From Cellvibrio sp. UBA7671 (GTDB taxonomy: Bacteria > Pseudomonadota > Gammaproteobacteria > Pseudomonadales > Cellvibrionaceae), in assembly GCA_002483145.1 (NCBI GenBank), contig DLHJ01000003.1, forward strand, positions 1-64,000: 64,000 bases of DNA. Reading direction: 5' to 3'. Made by a program: the position numbers and the translations under genes. The first letter of the stretch is position 1. The number at the start of each line of letters is the position of its first letter. Positions 8,467-16,481 of this stretch are shown piece by piece. Below the pieces are notes generated by a model. It saw only the letters and a program-made list of their open reading frames with translations. It was not told the DNA's origin and ran no database searches.

Positions 8467-9885
8467 ATGCATATTCATATTCTCGGCATCTGCGGCACCT
8501 TTATGGGCAGCCTCGCGCAACTCGCCAAAGATCTCGGCCACCGCGTCACCGGCAGCGATGCCAATGTTTACCCGCCCATGAGTACACAACTTGAGCAGGC
8601 AGGGATCGAACTGATTCAGGGCTTTGACCCAATCTATTTGCAAGCACCGCACATGCAAACCCCGCCAGATCTGGTGATCGTCGGCAATGCCATGAGCCGC
8701 GGCAATCCGAGTGTGGAATATGTGCTCGACCAAGGCATCGCCTACACCTCTGGCCCGCAGTGGCTGCGCGACCATGTATTACAAGGCAAATGGGTATTGG
8801 CGGTGGCGGGCACCCACGGCAAAACCACCACCTCTTCCATGCTGGCGTGGATTTTGGAATACGCGGGAATGGAACCGGGTTATTTAATTGGCGGCGTGAC
8901 GAAAAACTTCCCCACTTCTGCGCGCTTGGGCGGCACCCCCTTTTTTGTGGTGGAGGCCGATGAATATGACAGCGCCTTTTTTGATAAGCGCTCCAAATTT
9001 GTCCACTACAATGCACGCACAGTGATTTTAAATAATCTCGAATTTGATCACGCCGATATCTTTCCGGATCTCGCCGCCATCCAAAAACAATTCCATCATT
9101 TGGTGCGCACAGTTCCCAACAACGGCCTGTTAATTTCGCCGACCAATGACAAAGCCCTCGCTGAAGTGATCAAACAAGGCAGCTGGACACCACAACAACA
9201 ATTTGCAGTGATCGACAACACCAGTGACGCGACTACCGAAACAAATAATTCTGCCGCCGAATGGCAAGCAAAGTTGTTAGCAGCCGATGGATCGTCATTC
9301 GCGGTGCTACATAACGGCGAAGAAGTCGCGCAAGTACATTGGCAACAAACCGGCATCCACAATGTAAATAACGGCTTGGCTGCAATTATCGCGGCGCGCC
9401 ATGTAGGTGTAACACCGGAACACGGTGCAAAAGCTTTGGAACAATTTGCCGGTGTAAAACGCCGCATGGAAATATTGGCTGATGTTCACACCATAAAAGT
9501 CTACGACGACTTCGCCCACCACCCCACCGCGATTAAAACTACCCTCGCCGGTTTACGCGCAAAAGTCGGCGACCAAAAAATTATCGCCATTATCGAACCC
9601 CGCTCTAACACCATGCGCATGGGTGTACACAAAGGCGCACTAAATCAAAGCGTCACCGATGCCGACGATGTACTTTGGTATCAACCCGCCAACGTAGATT
9701 GGGCAATGGATGAAGTCGTCAACAAAAGCCCCGTCCCCGCAAAACTCTTGCGCGATTTGGACGAATTAATTCACTGCGCCATATCACTCAGTGAAGCGAA
9801 TACGCATATTGTGATTATGAGTAATGGTGGGTTTGGAGGGGTGCATCAGAGGTTGATTGAGCAGTTGAAGAAGCATACTTTGTAA
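8467..9885 (+). CDS. mpl: UDP-N-acetylmuramate:murein tripeptide ligase Mpl
   Basis: Joins recycled L-Ala-gamma-D-Glu-meso-DAP tripeptide to UDP-MurNAc in the cytoplasm, returning cell-wall peptide to peptidoglycan synthesis. The 472-residue protein begins MHIHILGICGTFMG, the Mpl/MurC Rossmann-like start. The ATP loop AGTHGKTTT is at residues 114-122; the central-domain EADEYDSAFFD segment and the C-terminal DDFAHHPTAIKTTL segment are diagnostic for the Mur ligase family and Mpl in particular. An open frame extends upstream to 8290 but its first 59 residues do not resemble the family, so I place the start at 8467. It is read alone; the following gene differs in base composition. Confidence 0.95.
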   Translation: MHIHILGICGTFMGSLAQLAKDLGHRVTGSDANVYPPMSTQLEQAGIELIQGFDPIYLQAPHMQTPPDLVIVGNAMSRGNPSVEYVLDQGIAYTSGPQWLRDHVLQGKWVLAVAGTHGKTTTSSMLAWILEYAGMEPGYLIGGVTKNFPTSARLGGTPFFVVEADEYDSAFFDKRSKFVHYNARTVILNNLEFDHADIFPDLAAIQKQFHHLVRTVPNNGLLISPTNDKALAEVIKQGSWTPQQQFAVIDNTSDATTETNNSAAEWQAKLLAADGSSFAVLHNGEEVAQVHWQQTGIHNVNNGLAAIIAARHVGVTPEHGAKALEQFAGVKRRMEILADVHTIKVYDDFAHHPTAIKTTLAGLRAKVGDQKIIAIIEPRSNTMRMGVHKGALNQSVTDADDVLWYQPANVDWAMDEVVNKSPVPAKLLRDLDELIHCAISLSEANTHIVIMSNGGFGGVHQRLIEQLKKHTL

Positions 9886-9960
9886 CTCGCATGACGCAGC
9901 GATCGAACGCGATCCACCGCAAATTATCAATACAAAAACAATGGTTAAAGGAGAATGGAG

Positions 9961-10800
9961 ATGACCGAGAACAAGCCACAAGACTCATGCGTCACTAAAA
10001 TAAAAAAGTGGGGCATAAATTTTTATACAGCTCCTTGTTTTTGGTTGAAGACAATTCCACTGTCAGTTCTTTTTGGTCTAGCAGCTATTGGCTTGTATCA
10101 AATAGTTACATCAGCATTTCACTACTTTAGTACACCTCTTTCTTATTTTGATCCTGAACGACTAGGACAACTTGGTGATTTTTTAGGTGGCACACTTAAT
10201 CCTATTTTTGGATTTGTAACAGTGTGCTTACTCCTTTGGTCTGTTTTTATTCAAAGAAAGGAGCTGAGCCTAACAAGAAAAGAATTAACCAAATCTGCTA
10301 CAGCGCTAAATAATCAAGTCAGGCTAGCAACGGATGAATACAACAGAAAACAAATAAATGAATCACTTTCAAAGCTCTACGAAACACTTGGCACTTTACA
10401 CAGTCACCACATATCACCACCGCAACCATTTGATTATGTGAGGGGAGAGTTGAAATCCCAAAGTATTTTTACATGCCTGAGAGACGTATCAGTACTACCC
10501 ACCAATGAAAAAACAGGTGCTTTAATTCAAATTGATGGAATTAGAGAAAAAATAGAAATATATCAAGATGTGAATTTATTCGACATAAATACATTACCCA
10601 AACTGCTAGCAACAATTCATATGGTGTTAGAGAACATATCAGCTCTTACGCAAGAAACGATAAAGCTAACACAAGTAAAATCAATTAGAAAAGCCAGCCA
10701 CCTAGAAATTCAAAGAGAAATTGAAAAATTTCGAGAAATAAAAGTAATATCTAATCAGCAAGCCATAAACTTTATGATTCCAATAAATTCACTAATTTGA
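9961..10800 (+). CDS. AT-rich two-helix membrane protein, AbiC-like
   Basis: A 279-residue protein with two N-terminal membrane helices (about 27-50 and 70-95) followed by a long, charged, helical cytoplasmic region. The stretch between and after the helices (ERLGQLGDFLGGTLNPIFGF, then RKELSLTRKEL) is the pattern I associate with the putative phage abortive-infection family putAbiC (PF16872). ATG 9961 is preferred to 9955 because AAAGGAG then sits at a proper distance. The gene is distinctly more AT-rich than mpl upstream, and its codon use is AT-biased, suggesting transfer. A role in phage defence is inferred from the family name and from composition; nothing here shows activity. Confidence 0.6.
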   Translation: MTENKPQDSCVTKIKKWGINFYTAPCFWLKTIPLSVLFGLAAIGLYQIVTSAFHYFSTPLSYFDPERLGQLGDFLGGTLNPIFGFVTVCLLLWSVFIQRKELSLTRKELTKSATALNNQVRLATDEYNRKQINESLSKLYETLGTLHSHHISPPQPFDYVRGELKSQSIFTCLRDVSVLPTNEKTGALIQIDGIREKIEIYQDVNLFDINTLPKLLATIHMVLENISALTQETIKLTQVKSIRKASHLEIQREIEKFREIKVISNQQAINFMIPINSLI

Positions 10801-10838
10801 ACTTCATACCTATGAAAACTCAGAATATTAAATAAACA

Positions 10839-11501
10839 ATGAATTACAAAAGCGTAAACCTAGGCCTAATCATCGTAGCAACCCTACCCCTAGCCTGCCT
10901 ACAAATGGCTTTCATCCTGCCAGAAGGCCTGCTCGGCGCGGGCAATACAATCGCAGAGCGTAATGAATTTATCCAAAACAATCTTAGATTGTGGCAATTG
11001 GGTTGGTTCAACTGGATGCTCGCCGCACTTGGGTTACTCACCTTTTGCATAATGCTACTACCGTTTATTCCAAAATCCGAATGGCGAGTATTGGGAATAT
11101 TATTAGTGGCGCTTGGAATAGTGCCGGACACTAGTGCAGAAGTTATTTTTGCGTTTGTGATTCCGTACGGCCATACGATCGACCCAACCTTGGCAACAAT
11201 GCAAACACTGGAATTAATTGCAGTGCAGCTCACCGGCACATTGGGTAATGGTCTCTATAACATTGGTGGATTGCTCTTAAATGTTTTACTGCTCAGCAAC
11301 CAACGCCTACCGCGCAAATTAATTTTAATCGGTATTCCCGGTTGGTTTTTTGGTTTTGGTTTAAGTATCACCTGTGCAATGCAGGCATTGGATGCGGCGA
11401 AATTTTTCACTGCAGCGGGAATGGTGTGGAGTACCGCATGGATGTTTGCGCTGACGATTAAAGTGTTTCCGCGCTCACAGGAATTAAAAGTCGATTACTG
11501 A
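10839..11501 (+). CDS. Conserved polytopic membrane protein of unknown function
   Basis: A 220-residue protein with about six predicted membrane segments (for example 8-26, 55-76, 82-103, 120-150, 165-182, 190-210) and short polar loops. Charged residues are few. I do not recognise the family with confidence; the layout resembles DUF4386-type membrane proteins. The next gene starts 1 base after its stop, and both encode membrane proteins, so they probably form a two-gene unit. Function unknown. Confidence 0.65.
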   Translation: MNYKSVNLGLIIVATLPLACLQMAFILPEGLLGAGNTIAERNEFIQNNLRLWQLGWFNWMLAALGLLTFCIMLLPFIPKSEWRVLGILLVALGIVPDTSAEVIFAFVIPYGHTIDPTLATMQTLELIAVQLTGTLGNGLYNIGGLLLNVLLLSNQRLPRKLILIGIPGWFFGFGLSITCAMQALDAAKFFTAAGMVWSTAWMFALTIKVFPRSQELKVDY

Positions 11502-11502
11502 T

Positions 11503-12009
11503 ATGGCAACTATCGATATATTCGTTGCACTAAAAATTCTGCATATCGGCTCACTGGTTTTTTGGCTCGGGCCAAGCCTGGGTACATGGTTTATTCTGAT
11601 GGCGATGCGCAAACAACTGGGTGAGATTACGCCCGCGACACATCTGGCGTATCGTATTTTTATAAAAATGCTTATTCTTGAACACGTTGCATTTGTAGCT
11701 TTGATTGTCAGTGGTATTGGAATGGCAATTCTGGTTTTTGGATTTAGCCAACCTTGGCTGCAATGGAAACTACTGATTATTCTGCTGTTAATTGTACCGC
11801 TGGAGATACTGGATATTTGGTATGGCAACATCAAGCTGCCACAAATTTTTTCTCGATTGAATGAAGTGGGCTACGACACAAAACAAACTCGCACACTCCA
11901 TATCTATCACGCTTTTGTAACGCGTATTGCCATCGCGATTATTCCGCTCAGTGTATTAGTCATTATGTGGCTAGTGATTGCAAAACCGAGCTTAGCTAAC
12001 CTCTGGTGA
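11503..12009 (+). CDS. DUF2269/CopD-like four-helix membrane protein
   Basis: A 168-residue protein with four hydrophobic segments. It opens IDIFVALKILHIGSLVFWLGPSLGTW, where the helix carries a His (KILHIGS) as in DUF2269 and CopD-like membrane proteins; further His residues lie in helix-facing positions (LEHVAF, LHIYHAF). Such proteins are often annotated as integral membrane proteins linked to haem or copper, but no metal site is proven here. It starts one base after the preceding gene's stop, indicating translational coupling. Confidence 0.6.
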   Translation: MATIDIFVALKILHIGSLVFWLGPSLGTWFILMAMRKQLGEITPATHLAYRIFIKMLILEHVAFVALIVSGIGMAILVFGFSQPWLQWKLLIILLLIVPLEILDIWYGNIKLPQIFSRLNEVGYDTKQTRTLHIYHAFVTRIAIAIIPLSVLVIMWLVIAKPSLANLW

Positions 12010-12049
12010 ATATATTGATAGGTTTTAAAGATAGATATCCCACAAAATA

Positions 12050-12112
12050 GGGCGCAGCAAGCAGCCCCCTACGGATGCAATGTTATTTGTAGGGGCGCCG
12101 CTTGCTGCGCCC
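12050..12112. repeat. Short palindromic intergenic repeat
   Basis: GGGCGCAGCAAGC at 12050-12062 faces GCTTGCTGCGCCC at about 12100-12112, with inner CCCCTA/TAGGGG also complementary. The whole 63 bases can fold into one long hairpin. There is no T-run after it. It resembles the short GC-rich palindromic units repeated between genes in many proteobacteria. The remainder of the 12010-12256 gap shows no gene. Confidence 0.55.
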
Positions 12113-12256
12113 TTATCATTAAAACCACCCCTTCCCTTCAATTAACCCGCCGCCCCCTATATCATTACTACTTCTGCAAAAGATCGGTCATTACCAGCAA
12201 ACAGTGCCGAAGAGCCTGTCACAAAACCCCTTTTCTATTCTGAGAGAGCTTTTGCC

Positions 12257-12895
12257 ATGAAAATTGCATTAATGAACGAATTCAGCCAAGCCGCGAAAAA
12301 CGCGATTGTGTTGCAGCAACTGCAAGAAGTCGCCGCTGTACAGCAACACAGCGTATTTAACGTGGGCATGAGTGATGACAACGACCACTACCTGACGTAC
12401 ATCCATCTGGGAGTAATGGCCAGTTTGTTATTAAACTCCAAAGCAGTAGATTTTGTTGTGAGTGGTTGCGGCACGGGTCAAGGCGCGATGATGTCTCTCA
12501 ATGCTCATCCGGGTGTATTCTGCGGTTATTGCATTGAACCGACAGACGCTTACTTATTCGCACAGGTAAACAACGGCAATGCGCTGGCACTGCCATTTGC
12601 CAAGGGTTTTGGTTGGGGTGCTGAGCTGAATATCCGCACCATCTTTGAAAAAGCATTTACCGGCGTGCGCGGCCAGGGTTACCCTGCGGAGCGCCGTGAA
12701 TCTCAAGTGCGTAATGCGGGAATTTTGACCAATATTAAAATCGCAACGGCAAAAAATTATTTGGATGGACTGCGCGCAATAGATCCTGAAATCGTAAAAA
12801 CAGCGGTGACAGGGGAACGCTTCCAGACATGTTTTTTTGAAAACTGTCAGGACGACAGTATTCGCGCATTCGTCAGGGACGTATTAGGGCAATAA
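12257..12895 (+). CDS. RpiB/LacA/LacB-family sugar-phosphate isomerase
   Basis: A 212-residue cytoplasmic protein with the RpiB-type active-site segment VVSGCGTGQGAMM (about residues 73-85), whose Cys and the following Gly/Thr-rich loop are characteristic of ribose-5-phosphate isomerase B and its galactose-6-phosphate isomerase relatives. It is longer than classical RpiB (about 150 residues), carrying a C-terminal extension with three Cys. The substrate is therefore uncertain; longer members of this family occur in sugar-acid or pectin catabolism clusters. It appears to be transcribed alone. The nearest neighbours give no pathway hint. Confidence 0.75.
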   Translation: MKIALMNEFSQAAKNAIVLQQLQEVAAVQQHSVFNVGMSDDNDHYLTYIHLGVMASLLLNSKAVDFVVSGCGTGQGAMMSLNAHPGVFCGYCIEPTDAYLFAQVNNGNALALPFAKGFGWGAELNIRTIFEKAFTGVRGQGYPAERRESQVRNAGILTNIKIATAKNYLDGLRAIDPEIVKTAVTGERFQTCFFENCQDDSIRAFVRDVLGQ

Positions 12896-12971
12896 CAATT
12901 TATGATTTTTTGGAGGCGACCATCAATAAACGAAGTCGCCTCTATTAATATTCAGAATATGTAATTTTTAA

Positions 12972-13409
12972 TTATTTTTGACTATGCATGTGATCGTATT
13001 TGATAAAGTATTTGCGCGCGATGACGACCAATTGCTCATCGCTGGGGTGATCGCTCGGCACCACGCCGATGATTGCTTTTGCAATAATTGGGTCATGACG
13101 TTCGCAGTGAGCGCGAAATTCATCTTTGGCCTGCGCCGGGCCCGTCACTAGAATTTCTTTTACTTCCGTTAATGCCTGCGCAATTTTATGGTAGTAATCC
13201 TGATCGACGGTAGCGTGCCCGCCTTCCGGGGAGTGATGCCCGTGTGCGCTAGCGCGCCCATGCATATTTTGATGAGTTCCCGCGTGACCTCCGGGCGCAA
13301 GATGGTGGCTACGCGATTTGATACGCTCCAATTCAACAACTCCTTGTTCAAACGTAATAATGTGAGCCTCTTTACGATCCAACCAGACAACTGCGTGATA
13401 ACTAGTCAT
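12972..13409 (-). CDS. eRF1-domain-like 'translational machinery protein' with His-rich insert (copy 1)
   Basis: A 145-residue cytoplasmic protein beginning MTSYHAVVWLDRKEAHIITF, a pattern shared with small proteins annotated as translational machinery proteins whose fold is related to a peptide-release-factor (eRF1/baeRF) domain. The second half (EILVTGPAQAKDEFRAHCERH, IIGVVPSDHPSDEQLVVIAR) carries the conserved 'GPxxAKxEF' segment. A His/Gly-rich insert (about residues 40-66, with eight or more His) separates the halves and could bind metal. A second, diverged copy lies at 47752-48144. An AAGGAG site precedes ATG 13409. True function unknown. Confidence 0.6.
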   Translation of the reverse strand: MTSYHAVVWLDRKEAHIITFEQGVVELERIKSRSHHLAPGGHAGTHQNMHGRASAHGHHSPEGGHATVDQDYYHKIAQALTEVKEILVTGPAQAKDEFRAHCERHDPIIAKAIIGVVPSDHPSDEQLVVIARKYFIKYDHMHSQK

Positions 13410-13641
13410 GAGCCTTGCTCCTTTGAGAGTAGTATGCGATTAAAACGCGATATCAGCCGTTCAATTATACTGGCATGGCTGCGGACTTGCCGCTTGATTA
13501 ATATCGACATAAGTTGATTTGCAGCAAGGATAGCGATATATAACAAAGCCTCATATCATGATAAGTAATAAGACGACGCAGGGATTAAATTCCCTGCATC
13601 TATACATCAACGAAGCAAATCCTTAAAAAGCGGAGCCAATC

Positions 13642-14250
13642 ATGAAACCACGCTCAGTCACCCTCGCGATTACCGGCGCTTCCGGCGCCCAATATGGTTT
13701 GCGTTTGCTGCAGTGTTTGTTGGCAGCGGATTGCAAAGTATTTTTGATGATTTCCAGTGCTGCAGAAGTGGTAATTCGCACAGAGACAGATCTGGATTTA
13801 CCGCGCGAGCTGGAGGAGCAGCAAGCGATGTTGTGTGAAATGTTTGGTGCCGATGAAGAGCAACTGCAATTGCTTGCAAAAGACGATTGGTTTGCAGCAG
13901 TTGCTTCGGGTTCAAGCTCGCCCAGCTCAATGGTGATTTGCCCTGCAAGCGGAGGAACACTTTCAGCCATCGCACACGGCGCCAGCAATAATTTAATTGA
14001 ACGCGCTGCAGATGTAGCACTGAAAGAGCGCCGCAAATTAATTGTGGTGCCGCGCGAGACGCCCTACTCTGAAATTCATTTGGAAAATATGCTAAAGCTG
14101 ACGCAGATGGGTGTGATTGTACTGCCCGCCAGCCCCGGTTTTTATATGCAACCGCAATCCGTTGAAGAGCTGGTGGACTTTATTGTGGCGCGCATTCTCG
14201 ATCAATTGGGCGTACCACAAGATTTAATGCCGCGCTGGGGTGAGGATTAA
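13642..14250 (+). CDS. ubiX: Flavin prenyltransferase UbiX
   Basis: Makes prenylated FMN from FMN and dimethylallyl phosphate; prFMN is the cofactor of UbiD decarboxylase in ubiquinone synthesis. The 202-residue protein begins with the FMN-binding [13 protein letters not shown] segment (about 10-22), has [15 protein letters not shown] (about 100) and the C-terminal [16 protein letters not shown] and [12 protein letters not shown] segments typical of UbiX. GGAG lies 7 bases before ATG. It leads a tight operon with mvaB, a DUF2288 gene and a GNAT gene. Confidence 0.95.
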   Translation: MKPRSVTLAITGASGAQYGLRLLQCLLAADCKVFLMISSAAEVVIRTETDLDLPRELEEQQAMLCEMFGADEEQLQLLAKDDWFAAVASGSSSPSSMVICPASGGTLSAIAHGASNNLIERAADVALKERRKLIVVPRETPYSEIHLENMLKLTQMGVIVLPASPGFYMQPQSVEELVDFIVARILDQLGVPQDLMPRWGED

Positions 14251-14258
14251 TTTTTATT

Positions 14259-15158
14259 ATGAATTTACCGAAAAAAGTTCGCATTGTAGAAGTTGGCCCG
14301 CGCGATGGATTGCAAAATGAAAAGCAAGCAATCCCTACCTTTGCCAAAATTCAGCTAATTGAAAATCTTGTCGATGCTGGTTTGACTTATATTGAAGCAG
14401 GCAGTTTTGTAAACCCGAAATGGGTACCGCAAATGGCCGACAGTGGCGATGTATTTGCGGGCATCGCACGCAAACCCGGCGTCACTTACGCCGCACTCAC
14501 ACCTAACCTGCAAGGTTACGAGCGCGCGCTTGCCGTTAACGCTAATGAAGTGGCGATTTTTGCAGCGGCATCGGAAGCGTTTAGCCAAAAAAATATCAAT
14601 TGCTCCATCAGCGAAAGCATCCAGCGTTTTGAAACATTGATTAATGCGGCTAAAGCACAACAAATTCCCGTGCGCGGTTATATCTCCTGCGTTGTAGGCT
14701 GCCCATACTCCGGCGCAGTTGATGTACAAACTGTTGCGAATATTGCAAAAGAATTATTAGCCATGGGCTGCTACGAAATTTCGCTGGGTGATACCATCGG
14801 CGTCGGCACGGCCGGGCAAATCAAACACTTAATTGAAACACTCGCGCGCGACATCCCGATCGAAAAAATTGCCGCCCATATGCACGACACCTACGGGCAG
14901 GCACTCGTGAATATTTATGCCGCACTGGAAATGGGCGTAAGTGTGATTGATTCGTCTGTCGCTGGTTTGGGCGGCTGCCCTTACGCAGTGGGTGCAACGG
15001 GCAATGTCGCTACGGAAGATGTGGTGTATTTATTAAATGGTTTGGGTATTGAACACGGCGTGAATTTGGAAAAATTAATTTATGCAGGCAACACCATCAG
15101 CACCGCGTTAAATAGATCGAGCAACTCAAGGGTTGCGCAGGCACTGAGTAAACAATAA
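14259..15158 (+). CDS. mvaB: Hydroxymethylglutaryl-CoA lyase
   Basis: Splits HMG-CoA into acetyl-CoA and acetoacetate, usually as the end of leucine degradation. The 299-residue TIM-barrel protein has the N-terminal [12 protein letters not shown] motif (metal and substrate binding), [21 protein letters not shown], the metal-binding [12 protein letters not shown] and the [20 protein letters not shown] flap with the catalytic Cys. It begins 8 bases after ubiX. Its TAA overlaps the ATG of the following DUF2288 gene. No other leucine-catabolism genes (liu) are seen in the window, which is unusual because mvaB often sits in that cluster. Confidence 0.95.
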   Translation: MNLPKKVRIVEVGPRDGLQNEKQAIPTFAKIQLIENLVDAGLTYIEAGSFVNPKWVPQMADSGDVFAGIARKPGVTYAALTPNLQGYERALAVNANEVAIFAAASEAFSQKNINCSISESIQRFETLINAAKAQQIPVRGYISCVVGCPYSGAVDVQTVANIAKELLAMGCYEISLGDTIGVGTAGQIKHLIETLARDIPIEKIAAHMHDTYGQALVNIYAALEMGVSVIDSSVAGLGGCPYAVGATGNVATEDVVYLLNGLGIEHGVNLEKLIYAGNTISTALNRSSNSRVAQALSKQ

Positions 15159-15460
15159 TGACCAACGAAATCGAACAACAAATCAATTTGGAAACCGCGC
15201 AAATTCACTGGCACGAACTGCAACGTTTTTTCGCCAGCGGCAATGCCATCGCCGTAGACGCAATACTGGATTTAACTCATGTCGCTGCACAAATCGTTGC
15301 AGATAACGCCGTACAAATAAAAATCTGGATGGACGCAGGTTTAGTCGATGCAGTAAAAGATAACCAAGCGCAATTATGGTACGAGCAAAATGCATTGGTA
15401 TGGGCAGTGGTGATAAAGCCCTGGGTGTTGGTGCAGCCGATTACCGAGCAAGCGAATTAA
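15158..15460 (+). CDS. DUF2288 family protein
   Basis: A 100-residue soluble protein with the DUF2288 pattern: LETAQIHWHELQRFFASG near the start, a central WMDAGLVDAVKDNQAQLW and a C-terminal LVWAVVIKPWVLVQ. The family has no known function. It overlaps the mvaB stop by one base (TAATG) and is followed after 2 bases by a GNAT gene, so it is translationally coupled within the ubiX operon. Confidence 0.8.
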   Translation: MTNEIEQQINLETAQIHWHELQRFFASGNAIAVDAILDLTHVAAQIVADNAVQIKIWMDAGLVDAVKDNQAQLWYEQNALVWAVVIKPWVLVQPITEQAN

Positions 15461-15462
15461 AT

Positions 15463-15909
15463 ATGCGCAGCATTCGCCGAGCTACCAAAGACGACGCCGA
15501 AGCTATTGCCAATTTATACCGCGAGCTAAATACACTCTCGCCTGTTTCAGTATTGCCGGAGCGAATTGACGCAGTCGCGAAAAGCAGCAACACCTGCTTG
15601 CTAGTATGCGATGATTCAGGGCAAATAATCGCCACTGCGCTTATCTGCCTGTGTCAGGATGTCATGTTCGACAACCAGCCTTTTGCGCTGATTGAAAATG
15701 TAGTGGTCAGTGCTAACTATAAACGCGAAGGCATTGGCAAAAGCATGATGGACTATATTGAAGCGTTTTGTTTGGAGAAGGACTGTTCCAAGATCATGCT
15801 ACAAACCAGCAGCGGAAACCGAAATGCGCGGAATTTTTATACGGCTATGGGTTACGACCCGGATGCCAAAATCGGCTTTATAAAATACCGTCGATGCTTT
15901 TCGCAATAA
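15463..15909 (+). CDS. GNAT-family N-acetyltransferase
   Basis: A 148-residue acetyltransferase. It begins MRSIRRATKDDAEAIANLY, the usual beta1-alpha1 start of GNAT proteins; the acetyl-CoA-binding segment is NYKREGIGKSMMDYI (motif A, with R/Q-x-x-G-x-G/A form KREGIG), followed by GNRNARNFYTAMGY (motif B region). An open frame continues upstream to 15376 but lies inside the DUF2288 gene, so the start at 15463, two bases after that gene, is preferred. Substrate unknown. Last member of the ubiX-mvaB-DUF2288 unit. Confidence 0.85.
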   Translation: MRSIRRATKDDAEAIANLYRELNTLSPVSVLPERIDAVAKSSNTCLLVCDDSGQIIATALICLCQDVMFDNQPFALIENVVVSANYKREGIGKSMMDYIEAFCLEKDCSKIMLQTSSGNRNARNFYTAMGYDPDAKIGFIKYRRCFSQ

Positions 15910-15957
15910 AATGTGTGTTTAATAATCCCCCCGACTAAAAACCATTAGGAAATTATT

Positions 15958-16371
15958 ATGAATCTCACAGCCAGCGGCGTTGCATTGCGTTTTTTGTTCG
16001 CGCTCTTATTGGTACTACTCAGCTATAACCCCAGTGGCTATTCCTATTTTCACTGGGTTCACTATAGCTTCAGTGATATTACGCCTTACGTTGTGATTGC
16101 GGGAATCATTCTGCTGATTGGCTGGGGCATTTATATTAAGGCCACACTGAATTCGCTCGGGCTAATCGGCGTAATTGCACTTGCAGCACTGTTTGCTTGC
16201 CTTGTGTGGTTGTTTATCTATTGGGGGTTTTTAAGCGTTAACGATATATCAGCCATGGCCTGGGTGATTGAAGTTTTATTAGCGGCAATGCTCGCCGTCG
16301 GTATGTGCTGGTCGCACTTCACTCGCCGTATGAGTGGACAAGTCGATGTAGATGAGATTGAAGATAAATAA
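15958..16371 (+). CDS. DUF6524-like four-helix membrane protein
   Basis: A 137-residue protein with four hydrophobic segments (about 7-24, 41-60, 66-90, 101-119) and a short acidic C-terminal tail (QVDVDEIEDK). The N-terminal ALRFLFALLLVLLSYNPSGYSYFHW is the pattern I link to DUF6524 membrane proteins. Role unknown. A bidirectional terminator separates it from the convergent FAD oxidoreductase gene. Confidence 0.65.
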   Translation: MNLTASGVALRFLFALLLVLLSYNPSGYSYFHWVHYSFSDITPYVVIAGIILLIGWGIYIKATLNSLGLIGVIALAALFACLVWLFIYWGFLSVNDISAMAWVIEVLLAAMLAVGMCWSHFTRRMSGQVDVDEIEDK

Positions 16372-16427
16372 TTTTTAGCCTTGGCTTGCAAGCTTTACTA
16401 AAACTTAACAGCTGAACTTTTTGTAAA

Positions 16428-16459
16428 AATAATCCTCCGCTAGTTAGCGGAGGATTATT
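16428..16459. terminator. Bidirectional terminator between convergent genes
   Basis: A perfect 15-bp stem (16428-16442 with 16445-16459) containing CCTCCGCTA and a two-base loop, with A/T flanks on both sides. It can stop transcription from the DUF6524-like gene on the + strand and from the FAD oxidoreductase gene on the - strand. Confidence 0.85.
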
Positions 16460-16481
16460 TGGAGTAACGTAAAGTACTTCA

